This document shows, in pieces, positions 32,120-39,901 of a stretch of 64,000 bases of DNA. Source of the DNA: Chloroflexota bacterium (lineage in GTDB: Bacteria; Chloroflexota; Anaerolineae; Anaerolineales; Villigracilaceae); the NCBI GenBank assembly GCA_016234495.1, contig JACRBI010000054.1:248001-312000 (forward strand). The letters run 5' to 3'. The notes beneath the pieces were generated by a model. That model ran no database searches. It was not told the origin of the DNA and worked only from the letters and a program-made list of their open reading frames with translations. Numbering within the stretch: the first letter of the stretch is position 1; each line of letters opens with the position of its first letter. Made by a program: the position numbers and the translations under genes.

Positions 32120-33019
32120 ATGAACCTATGGCAGGAATATAAACGGCCAGCTTCCGTCACGGAAGCAATTCAAGCCCTCACATCTGCGCCTGGTCCGGTC
32201 ATGCCCATCGCGGGCGGAACAGATCTGCTGCTAGACTTGAAACAAGGCCGCCACTCCCCCGTCCACACATTAATTGATTTGACTTTCGTCCCGGAGATGT
32301 CCCTGCTCGAATTGAGAGGGGGCGAACTCTTCATCGGAGCCGCCGTCCCAGTCAACCGCGTCGCGCTCGACCCGTTGGTGGGTCAGCACGCCCAGGCATT
32401 GACCGAAGCTGCGAATTTGATCGCCGGCCCGCAAGTCCGCAATACCGCCACACTCGGAGGCAACGTTGCCCACGCGCTCCCCGCCGCAGACGGCACCATC
32501 GCCCTGACTGCTCTCAATGCACAAGCCGAAGTCGCCAGCCCCACAGGGACTCGACGTATGCCTTTCACTTCGCTCTTCCTCGGCCCGGGCAAGTCAGCAA
32601 TTGACAAGACAAAAGAAATCATCGTCGGTTTTTACATTCCAATTAAGACCTCCAAGTTCTCCAAGAACTCGGAGGTCCCCCGCACCGCTTCTTGCTTCAA
32701 GCGCATCATGCGCCCGCAGGGAGTTGCTTTGCCCATCTTGAACTGCGCCGTCTGGCTCGAACGCGAAAGTGAAATCGTCATAGATATTCACATCGCTGTC
32801 GGTCCCGGCAGTTCAATTCCCTTCCGCGCCACCGAAGCGGAAGCCGCCCTGCGCGGACAATTCCTCAACGAAGAGACAATCAACCGCACGCTCGAATTCC
32901 TGCTTGGCCAGGCACAGTTCCGCACCAGCGCCCGCCGTGCCAGCGCAGACTATCGCAAGCATATCGTCGGCGGCTTGTTCAAGGATGTGTTGGATACCGC
33001 GTGGGCAAGAGCGAGTTAA
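32120..33019 (+). CDS. FAD-binding subunit of a molybdenum hydroxylase (YgfM/CoxM type)
   Basis: 299 aa. Electron-transfer flavoprotein of an XDH-like enzyme. FAD motifs are AGGTDLLLDLK (about residues 33-43) and ATLGGNVAHALPAADG (near 110). The C-terminal CO-dehydrogenase-flavoprotein domain has SCFKRIMRPQGVALPILNCA. Between IPIK and SCFKRI about 15 residues are encoded by a palindromic repeat (32647-32677), an apparent in-frame insertion. The ATG at 32120 follows a GGAAGG site; an upstream in-frame start is implausible. The partner gene is now 560 bases downstream because an element has inserted between them. Confidence 0.85.
   Translation: MNLWQEYKRPASVTEAIQALTSAPGPVMPIAGGTDLLLDLKQGRHSPVHTLIDLTFVPEMSLLELRGGELFIGAAVPVNRVALDPLVGQHAQALTEAANLIAGPQVRNTATLGGNVAHALPAADGTIALTALNAQAEVASPTGTRRMPFTSLFLGPGKSAIDKTKEIIVGFYIPIKTSKFSKNSEVPRTASCFKRIMRPQGVALPILNCAVWLERESEIVIDIHIAVGPGSSIPFRATEAEAALRGQFLNEETINRTLEFLLGQAQFRTSARRASADYRKHIVGGLFKDVLDTAWARAS
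32647..32677. repeat. Palindromic repeat inside the FAD-subunit coding sequence
   Basis: GACCTCCAAGTTCT (32647-32660) pairs with AGAACTCGGAGGTC (32664-32677), one mismatch, 3-base loop. The CTCGGAGGT wording also makes up the intergenic palindrome at 44203-44235. Confidence 0.6.
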
Positions 33020-33048
33020 CCACTGAGACACGAAGACACGGAGATTTT
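33018..33048. repeat. Left terminal inverted repeat of the GxxExxY element
   Basis: AACCACTGAGACACGAAGAC then ACGGAGATTTT. It matches the reverse complement of 33529-33558 at 26 of 30 aligned positions. It begins inside the stop codon of the FAD-subunit gene. Confidence 0.7.
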
Positions 33049-33094
33049 AAAAGGTTTTCCCCGTGGGCGTGCTTCCAAAGTGAAAGGTTGATCA

Positions 33095-33508
33095 ATGCAA
33101 CGCAGGCTGATTACTCCGCAGAAAAATGAAATTCCACTGCTTGAAAAAGAGTTGACAGAAAAAATCATTGGAGCGGCGATTGAAGTTCATCGCGCTCTTG
33201 GTCCGGGGCTGTTAGAGTCTGCTTATCAATTGTGTCTGGCTCAAGAGAGCCGCATACAGAAACTGCCATTTGCAGAACAAATCCCTCTTAAACTGAAATA
33301 TAAAGGGATTGAATTGGATGGTGTTTACAAAATTGATTTTATCTTTGATAAACGCGTTGTTGTGGAACTCAAAGCCGTTTAAACAGTTTTGCTTGTTCAC
33401 GAGGCACAATTACTCACCTATTTAAAACTTACTGGAATTCACGTTGGTTTGCTTATCAACTTTAATACTCCAGTCTTGAAAAACGGCATTTATCGCCGAG
33501 TACTCTAA
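33095..33508 (+). pseudogene. GxxExxY family protein (PD-(D/E)xK-like), interrupted by an in-frame stop
   Basis: 137 codons with a TAA at codon 96 (33380-33382). Before it: the family motif GLLESAY near residue 38 and the nuclease-like core YKIDFIFDKRVVVELKA. After it, in the same frame: [20 protein letters not shown], then [17 protein letters not shown] and the natural stop at 33506-33508. Relatives continue through this point, so a single nonsense change (GAA or AAA to TAA would suffice) has cut the C-terminal helices. The gene lies between inverted repeats and separates two subunits of one enzyme. The family is often multi-copy; its role is unknown. Confidence 0.85.
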
Positions 33509-33528
33509 CCAAAAAGAACCAAGAATTA

Positions 33529-33558
33529 AAAACTCCGTGACTCTGTGTCTCCGTGGTT
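33529..33558. repeat. Right terminal inverted repeat of the GxxExxY element
   Basis: AAAACTCCGTGACTCTGTGT then CTCCGTGGTT, inverted relative to 33018-33048. It ends 22 bases before the XdhD-like start codon, so the ribosome site GAGGAAA of that gene is outside the element. Confidence 0.7.
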
Positions 33559-33580
33559 CAATTCTTCCGAGGAAAATATT

Positions 33581-36388
33581 ATGAACAATCAAATTACATT
33601 TACAGTTAACGGCACCAAACATACCATTGACCCTGTCGCGGGCGAGACTTTATCAACCCTCCTCCGCGAACGGCTGCGCTTGACCGGCACAAAGATCGGT
33701 TGCGAAGAAGCCGAGTGCGGAGCATGCACCGTCCTTGTGGATGGTGAGCCGATGATGTCTTGTGTCTATCCCGCCGAGCGCGCAGATGGAAAAAACATCA
33801 CCACCATTGAAGGTCTCGCGCAGCGCGTTCACGAAGAAATGAAATTACATCCTTTACAGGAAGCCTTTGTTGAGCAGGGCGCTGTTCAGTGCGGATTCTG
33901 CATCCCCGGCCAGATCATGACCGCGTATGCCTTGCTCAAGCGCAACCCGAACCCGAACAGCGACGACATCCGCTTTGCTTTGAAAGATACGCTTTGCCGT
34001 TGCGCAGGCTATCCGTCCATCGAGAATGCGATCCTTGCTGCGGCTCAGGCGTTGCGGACAGGCGAGCCTGTCCAGAAGCCGACTCATATCCCTGATTCAA
34101 TTCACGATCACAAAACAGTCGGTCACAGCCACCTGCGCCCCGAAGCGGTTCAAAAGGTGACTGGCGAAGCCATCTACACCGACGACTTGACCTTCGACGG
34201 CATGTTGTTTGCCAAAGCCAAACGAGCCATGATTCCGCATGGCTTTTTGACCAAGCTCGATGTCTCCAAAGCCAAAGCCTTGCCCGGCGTAGTTGCGGTT
34301 CTTACCGCCGATGACATCCCCGGCGAGCACAATCATGGATTGGTCATTTACGACTGGCCGGTGATGGTTGGCATCGGTGAGCGCATCCGCTATGTGGGCG
34401 ATGCTGTTGCCATCGTTGCAGCCGAAACTCAGGATATCGCCGAGCAGGCGTCGGCGTTGATTGAAGCGGAGTTTGACCTCCAGCCCGTCATCACGAATCC
34501 AGTTCAGGCGCGACAGGAGGACGTTCCGCAAATCCACGAAAAAGGGAATTTGCTCAAACACATCAAAGTCCGCAAGGGTGACATGGATGCTGGCTTTGCA
34601 AAAGCTGATATTGTTTTTGAACATACCTTCCACACGCCGACCACTGACCACGCCTTCATTGAACCTGAATGCAGCATCGCGGTTCCAGTAGATTCCCGAA
34701 TGGAGATTTATGTCGGCTCGCAAATTCCGTATCAGGATAAAACACAGGTTGCGCGCGCGTTGGGTTGGGATGAGTCGCGTGTGCGTATTGTGGGGCAACT
34801 CATGGGTGGTGGTTTCGGCGGCAAGGAAGACATCATGGGACAGATCCATGTTGCCCTGCTTGCGAACGTGACCCAGCGCCCTGTGAAATTATTATTTGAT
34901 CGCCATGAAAGTTTGCTCGTGCATCCCAAACGTCACGCCACACAAATTCGTGTCAAGATGGGCGCGATGAAAAATGGCCGCCTCGTTGCGGTGGATACCG
35001 AACTCTATGGCGATACCGGCGCGTATGCGTCGCTCGGCGAAAAGGTGATGACCCGCGCCACCACGCACGCTGCAGGTCCGTATGATGTCGAGAACGTCCG
35101 CGCCGATTGCTATGCCATGTACACCAACAATCCGCCCGCGGGCGCGTTCCGTGGTTTCGGCGTGACGCAATCTGCGTTTGCGGTTGAGTCGATGATGGAC
35201 ATGCTCGCTGAAAAATTAAACATTGACCGCATTGAACTGCGTCGCATGAACGCGCTTCATGTTGGAAGTATTACCAACACGGGACAGGAACTAAAAGAGT
35301 CTGTGGGGTTGATGGAATGTATTGATAGGGTGTCAAGTACCATGTGTCAGGTGTCAGGTCTGTCACAGGAGGATTTATTCAAGCCGCGCGTGACATCTGA
35401 CGCGGCGCACCTCATACAGTCTTGGGGTTTTGCTGCCGCCTACAAGAACACTGGTCTCGGCGGCGGCGCGCCTGACATCTCCGGCGCGGATGTGGAACTC
35501 TACGAAGACGGCACGTTCCAAGTCCGCAGTTCAGCCGCAGAGTTGGGACAAGGTCTCGTCACTGTCATGCGTTTGATCGTCTCTGAAGAAATGGCTGTCG
35601 CTCCCGAAAAAGTGCGCGTGCTTGTCATGGATACCGACCTGACTCCCAACGGCGGACCGACGACTGCTTCACGCCAGACATTCGTGACAGGCAATGCCTC
35701 GCGCTATGCGGCAAAGACTCTGCGCGATGAGATCACTGCCACGATGGCTGAAAAATACGATATCCGCCCCGAACAGATTCGCTTCGCGGATGGCGTTGTG
35801 CATGTCAACGGTCACTCGATGACGTGGGTTGAAATTTACAAGGAAATGAAAGCCGCGGGACAAAATCCGCTGGTACGTTACGAATACGAAGCGCCCAAGA
35901 CCAAACCGCTCGGCGCAGGCGGCGACATGCACTTTGCCTTCTCATTCGGCGTGCAGGCGGCTGAGGTAGAAGTGAACAAGCTGACGGGCGAAGTGCGCGT
36001 GCTGAAAGTCATCTCAGCCAACGACGTGGGTATGGCGGTCAATCCGCTTGGCTTGCAGGGACAGATCGAAGGCGGCGTGATGATGGGACTCGGCAACTGT
36101 CTCACCGAAGAATTCATCGTCGAGAATGGCAACGTGGTCACAGATCATCTTGCCCGTTACCGTGTGCCTGGCATTATGCTCACGCCAGAAATTACATCCA
36201 TTGTGGTCGAACATCCCGTGGAAGCGGGTCCCTACGGCGCGAAAGGCGTGGGCGAAGTGTGCAGCATCCCGACTACACCCGCCATCACAAACGCCATCTA
36301 CAACGCAGTCGGCGTGCGGATTGACAAGACGCCTGTCGATCAGGAGTTGATCGCGAATGAGTTGTGGAAGCGGGAAGGGAATAAGTGA
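33581..36388 (+). CDS. xdhD: XdhD-like molybdenum hydroxylase, fused 2Fe-2S and molybdopterin subunits
   Basis: 935 aa, close in size and layout to E. coli XdhD (956 aa). Residues 1-165 are the two-cluster Fe-S domain: CEEAECGACTV with a further Cys, QCGFCIPGQ and CRCAGYPS. The rest binds molybdopterin: GGGFGGKED, GAFRGFGVTQ (substrate-side Arg) and the catalytic Glu in GAKGVGEVCSIPTTP near the end. Hydroxylates a purine such as hypoxanthine or xanthine, with electrons leaving through the FAD subunit. Fused enzymes in ygeW-type loci are described as selenium-dependent; Se is not encoded, so that is inference. Start at the ATG after GAGGAAA. Confidence 0.9.
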   Translation: MNNQITFTVNGTKHTIDPVAGETLSTLLRERLRLTGTKIGCEEAECGACTVLVDGEPMMSCVYPAERADGKNITTIEGLAQRVHEEMKLHPLQEAFVEQGAVQCGFCIPGQIMTAYALLKRNPNPNSDDIRFALKDTLCRCAGYPSIENAILAAAQALRTGEPVQKPTHIPDSIHDHKTVGHSHLRPEAVQKVTGEAIYTDDLTFDGMLFAKAKRAMIPHGFLTKLDVSKAKALPGVVAVLTADDIPGEHNHGLVIYDWPVMVGIGERIRYVGDAVAIVAAETQDIAEQASALIEAEFDLQPVITNPVQARQEDVPQIHEKGNLLKHIKVRKGDMDAGFAKADIVFEHTFHTPTTDHAFIEPECSIAVPVDSRMEIYVGSQIPYQDKTQVARALGWDESRVRIVGQLMGGGFGGKEDIMGQIHVALLANVTQRPVKLLFDRHESLLVHPKRHATQIRVKMGAMKNGRLVAVDTELYGDTGAYASLGEKVMTRATTHAAGPYDVENVRADCYAMYTNNPPAGAFRGFGVTQSAFAVESMMDMLAEKLNIDRIELRRMNALHVGSITNTGQELKESVGLMECIDRVSSTMCQVSGLSQEDLFKPRVTSDAAHLIQSWGFAAAYKNTGLGGGAPDISGADVELYEDGTFQVRSSAAELGQGLVTVMRLIVSEEMAVAPEKVRVLVMDTDLTPNGGPTTASRQTFVTGNASRYAAKTLRDEITATMAEKYDIRPEQIRFADGVVHVNGHSMTWVEIYKEMKAAGQNPLVRYEYEAPKTKPLGAGGDMHFAFSFGVQAAEVEVNKLTGEVRVLKVISANDVGMAVNPLGLQGQIEGGVMMGLGNCLTEEFIVENGNVVTDHLARYRVPGIMLTPEITSIVVEHPVEAGPYGAKGVGEVCSIPTTPAITNAIYNAVGVRIDKTPVDQELIANELWKREGNK

Positions 36389-36407
36389 AAAGTAATCAGT
36401 GGTCAGT

Positions 36408-36448
36408 AAAAAGGACTCTCAAGGTTTCAAGCCTGAGAGTCCTTTTTT
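36408..36448 (+). terminator. Intrinsic terminator ending the purine region
   Basis: AAAAAGGACTCTCA (36408-36421) pairs perfectly with TGAGAGTCCTTTTT (36434-36447) and a T-run, 20 bases after the xdhD-like stop. Confidence 0.85.
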
Positions 36449-36496
36449 GAAGTCTGCTTCTATATCGGGTAAAATCAAGCCCAACAAGAGGCAACC

Positions 36497-37765
36497 ATGA
36501 ACAAATTCACTGGCTATCGCTGTTCGCTGTGTGGGATCGAATACCTGCCGGGGCAAGTCACGTACACCTGCCCGAAGGATGGCGGAAATCTCGATGTCAT
36601 CCCGGATTATGAATTCATCAAGAAAAAATTTCACCCCGAAGACATCACCTCGCGGACTGAGTCCTCGCTTTGGAGATACCTTCCTCTTTTGCCTGTGGAT
36701 GAACCTGCGGGTGACTCCACTCCCTTGCACGCAGCAGGCTGGACGCCGGTATTTGCCCTGCCCCGATTGGCAGAAAAACTCAACCTCAAGCATCTCTGGC
36801 TAAAAGACGAGTCGCGCAACCCCACGGCCTCCTTCAAAGACCGCGCCAGCGCAGTCGTTGTGACTCGCGCGCGCGAACTGAAAGCCGAAGTGGTGGTGAC
36901 TGCTTCAACAGGTAATGCGGGCGCGGCGCTGGCAGGTATGTCTGCGGCGGTGGGGCAGAAGGCCGTCATCTTCGCACCCAAGACTGCTCCGCAGGCCAAA
37001 GTGGCGCAATTGCTGATCTTCGGCGCGAAAGTCATATTGGTGGATGGCTCCTACGATGACGCATTTGACCTGACGGTCAAAGCCGCAAACGAATTTGGAT
37101 GGTATTGCCGCAACACTGGCTACAATCCGTTTACGCTGGAAGGCAAGAAGACTGCCGCATTTGAAATTTGGGAATGGTGGATGAAAGCCCATCGCGAATG
37201 GCACCAGAAGGACAGCCCGCTGGACGACCATTCGCCGTTGTCCATTTTTGTTTCGGTCGGTGATGGCAACATCATTTCCGGCATTCACAAAGGCTTCAAG
37301 GATTTGTTTGCGCTCGGCTGGATTCCCAACATGCCGCGCATCATCGGCGTGCAGGCGGAAGGGTCGGCGGCAATTGCAAATGCGTTTAATGCAAATACCG
37401 AAACCATCACACCCGTTTCAGCTACAACTTTGGCCGACAGCATCTCGGTGGACCTGCCGCGAGACGGAGTCCGTGCGGTGCGGGCGGCGAAGGAAACAGG
37501 CGGGACGTACGTGACTGTCTCGGATGACGAGATCATCAAGGCTATCGCGGAACTCGGGAAGATGGGAGTCTTTCCCGAACCTGCCGGGGCGACAGCCTAT
37601 GCCGGTCTGGTCAAAGCAGCAGGCTCGGGCGTAATCAGAAGCGATGATCCTGTCCTCGTATTGAACACCGGCAGCGGGCTTAAAGACGTCCGCGCGGCAA
37701 TGCAGGCTGTCCAGTCTGCGCCGATCATTGAACCAACTTTGGAAGCGGTGAAAAAGATTTTATGA
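36497..37765 (+). CDS. thrC: Threonine synthase
   Basis: 422 aa. PLP enzyme converting O-phosphohomoserine to threonine. N-terminal zinc-ribbon-like Cys pairs (CSLCG, CPKDGG), PLP Lys114 in NPTASFKDRAS, phosphate loop STGNAGAALAG and the late LNTGSGLKD motif. DAP ammonia-lyase or other fold-type-II enzymes are alternatives, but the Cys ribbon and phosphohomoserine-type loop favour ThrC. The stop overlaps the next start (ATGA). Confidence 0.88.
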   Translation: MNKFTGYRCSLCGIEYLPGQVTYTCPKDGGNLDVIPDYEFIKKKFHPEDITSRTESSLWRYLPLLPVDEPAGDSTPLHAAGWTPVFALPRLAEKLNLKHLWLKDESRNPTASFKDRASAVVVTRARELKAEVVVTASTGNAGAALAGMSAAVGQKAVIFAPKTAPQAKVAQLLIFGAKVILVDGSYDDAFDLTVKAANEFGWYCRNTGYNPFTLEGKKTAAFEIWEWWMKAHREWHQKDSPLDDHSPLSIFVSVGDGNIISGIHKGFKDLFALGWIPNMPRIIGVQAEGSAAIANAFNANTETITPVSATTLADSISVDLPRDGVRAVRAAKETGGTYVTVSDDEIIKAIAELGKMGVFPEPAGATAYAGLVKAAGSGVIRSDDPVLVLNTGSGLKDVRAAMQAVQSAPIIEPTLEAVKKIL

Positions 37766-38925
37766 AAAACAGCCAGTGGAGTCTTTCATTTCGATATGTC
37801 GTGGGGGGTATTGTCTTTATCGCTGTCATCGCGTTGATGATCTATGCGCGCGAGGCGATCAAGATGCTGGTCATTGCGGCCTTCGTTGCATATTTGATCA
37901 GCCCGGCGATCATGATGTTGACGCAGAATACAAAATTATCGCGGACAGCTGCGGTTAATGTTGTCTATTTTTCAGCATTGATCGTGATGGTGGGCATCCC
38001 CGCCATTTTGACGCCGATCTTCTTCGATGAAATAAAGATCGTTGCCAGCGACCTGCTTGATCTTTCACGCCAGATCAGCGTGATGCTGACACAGCCTGTG
38101 CAGTTCGGCGGCATGGTTTTTCATTTTGAACAACTGGGGCAGGGACTCGGGCAGTTACAGGAATCGATTCTGACTCCGCTGCCGGAGCAGGCGCTGGCTT
38201 TGCTCGAGTCGACCTCCATCAATGTGCTGTGGTTTTTGGTGATCCTTGTCAGCGTGCATTTGTTTATGAGTGAATGGCCGCGCATGCGCGAGTGGATCGT
38301 CAACCTTGCGCCCGAATCGTATTCCTCTGACATGAACGAGTTGTACAAACGTCTGCGAAATGTGTGGATGGCTTACCTGCGCGGCCAGATCGTTTTGATG
38401 GTTGTGGTTGGGGTGGTCTTCACGGTCGCATGGCTTATTTTGGGAATTCCGGGCGCGTTGGTGCTTGGCGCGCTGGCTGGTTTTTTCACGCTGATTCCCG
38501 ACGTCGGCCCTTTCCTCGCGGCGATGCTTGCCGTGGGCGTGGCATTGCTCGAAGGCTCAAGCTGGATCCCATTTTCAAATTTTTGGGTGGCTGGCATTGT
38601 CGGGTTGACCTACCTGATATTAATCAATATGAAGAATTTCTTTTTACGGCCGATCATCATGGGACGCAGCCTGCACATGAATGAAGCTCTGATCTTCATT
38701 GCGATCATGATCGCCACGATCCTCGAAGGAATTATGGGAGCCTTGCTGGTCGTCCCTGTTCTGGCTTCGGTGGTTGTGATCATGGAATATGTTCGCCGCC
38801 GCGTGCTGGGCATGCCTCCCTTTGCGCCCGAGGACGAGGGGAAGTTTTCCGCTCCCCCTGAATTGATCAGACCGCTGCGGAAAATAAAATTCCTCTCAAG
38901 GGAAAAACGGAAGAAAGATTCATGA
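37762..38925 (+). CDS. AI-2E family transporter
   Basis: 387 aa. About eight membrane helices in the arrangement of the AI-2E (PerM/YdiK) family: an N-terminal pair, a long cytosolic or periplasmic segment (residues 85-190), and a C-terminal block with IPGALVLGALAGFFTLIPDV and GRSLHMNEALIFIAIM. These proteins export small solutes or autoinducers, or exchange Na+/H+. Coupled by 4-base overlaps to the genes on both sides. Substrate unknown. Confidence 0.85.
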   Translation: MKNSQWSLSFRYVVGGIVFIAVIALMIYAREAIKMLVIAAFVAYLISPAIMMLTQNTKLSRTAAVNVVYFSALIVMVGIPAILTPIFFDEIKIVASDLLDLSRQISVMLTQPVQFGGMVFHFEQLGQGLGQLQESILTPLPEQALALLESTSINVLWFLVILVSVHLFMSEWPRMREWIVNLAPESYSSDMNELYKRLRNVWMAYLRGQIVLMVVVGVVFTVAWLILGIPGALVLGALAGFFTLIPDVGPFLAAMLAVGVALLEGSSWIPFSNFWVAGIVGLTYLILINMKNFFLRPIIMGRSLHMNEALIFIAIMIATILEGIMGALLVVPVLASVVVIMEYVRRRVLGMPPFAPEDEGKFSAPPELIRPLRKIKFLSREKRKKDS

Positions 38926-39851
38926 AAATTACATATTCGATCATTGCGCCCATCTATAACGAAATTGACAACCTCCCCGAGTTATATCGCCGTGTCAAGG
39001 AAGTGATGGATTCCTCCGGCGAAGCCTGGGAACTGATTCTTGTGGATGACGGTTCGACCGACGGCTCAACCGACGGAATCCGACGGCTTGCTCAAACAGA
39101 TAAAACCGTCCGCCCTGTCATTTTTGCGCGAAATTTTGGGCATCAAGTCGCCATTACCGCCGGCTGGGATTACGCGCGCGGCGATGCAGTGGTCATCATT
39201 GATGCAGACTTGCAGGATCCGCCCGAAGTGATCCTCGAACTGGCAAAGAAGTGGAAGGAAGGGTTTGAAGTCGTGTACGCTGTCCGCGCCGAGCGCGAAG
39301 GTGAATCGTGGTTCAAGAAATTCACCGCCGCGGCGTTTTACCGTCTCATCTACAGCATCACCGACGTGAAAATCCCGGTCGATACCGGCGACTTCCGCCT
39401 GATGGATCGCAAGGTGGTGGATGTGCTCAAGCAAATGAAGGAACGCCACCGATTTCCACGCGGCATGTCGGCCTGGGTCGGCTTCAAGCAGATCGGCGTG
39501 ACGTACAAACGCGCCGCCCGTGTGGCAGGCGTGACAAAGTATCCGTTTAAGAAGATGCTCAAACTGGCGCTGAATGCTATCACAGGCTTTTCGTATTTTC
39601 CGCTGCAGGTCGCCACATATTTTGGCTTTGTCTCCGCCGGCGTTTCCATTCTCGCCATTCCGGTAGTCGCAATCTTGCGTTTGGCAGGCTCGCATTTCTT
39701 TGAAGGGCAGACCACCACGCTCATTTCAGTGCTGTTTCTTGGCGGCGTACAATTGATCTCGCTTGGAATTCTCGGTGAATATATCGGCCGCCTGTATGAC
39801 GAAGCCAAAGGCAGACCGCTGTATATTGTCCGCGATGCACCGGAAGAATAA
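38922..39851 (+). CDS. GT2 family glycosyltransferase (DPM1/GtrB-like)
   Basis: 309 aa. Catalytic GT-A domain: YSIIAPIYNEIDNLPELYRR, LILVDDGSTDGS, IDADLQDPPE and the VDTGDFRLMDRKVVD region. Two C-terminal membrane helices (about 230-250 and 265-290) place it at the inner face of the membrane. Such enzymes load a sugar onto a polyprenyl phosphate. It overlaps the upstream permease gene by 4 bases. Confidence 0.9.
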   Translation: MKITYSIIAPIYNEIDNLPELYRRVKEVMDSSGEAWELILVDDGSTDGSTDGIRRLAQTDKTVRPVIFARNFGHQVAITAGWDYARGDAVVIIDADLQDPPEVILELAKKWKEGFEVVYAVRAEREGESWFKKFTAAAFYRLIYSITDVKIPVDTGDFRLMDRKVVDVLKQMKERHRFPRGMSAWVGFKQIGVTYKRAARVAGVTKYPFKKMLKLALNAITGFSYFPLQVATYFGFVSAGVSILAIPVVAILRLAGSHFFEGQTTTLISVLFLGGVQLISLGILGEYIGRLYDEAKGRPLYIVRDAPEE

Positions 39852-39862
39852 CCCCCGATTGT

Positions 39863-39887
39863 AGGGGCGACCCATTGGGTCGCCCCT
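39863..39887. repeat. Palindrome AGGGGCGACCCA/TGGGTCGCCCCT
   Basis: 12-bp perfect arms (39863-39874, 39876-39887) in the 50-base gap before the MATE gene. No T-run follows, so more likely a dispersed palindrome than a strong terminator. Confidence 0.6.
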
Positions 39888-39901
39888 GCTCTTTAAAATA
39901 T

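Noticed and set aside
33545-33581. Upstream GTG start for the xdhD-like gene inside the right terminal repeat
   Set aside because: The ATG at 33581 has a proper GAGGAAA site and begins the ferredoxin fold directly; the extension comes from the inserted element.
33581-36388. Possible selenocysteine codon in the Se-linked hydroxylase
   Set aside because: The frame has no internal TGA; selenium in this family is a labile cofactor and is not encoded.
36497-37765. YgeX-type diaminopropionate ammonia-lyase as an alternative for the PLP enzyme next to xdhD
   Set aside because: The N-terminal Cys ribbon and threonine-synthase motifs fit ThrC, and a terminator separates it from the purine region.
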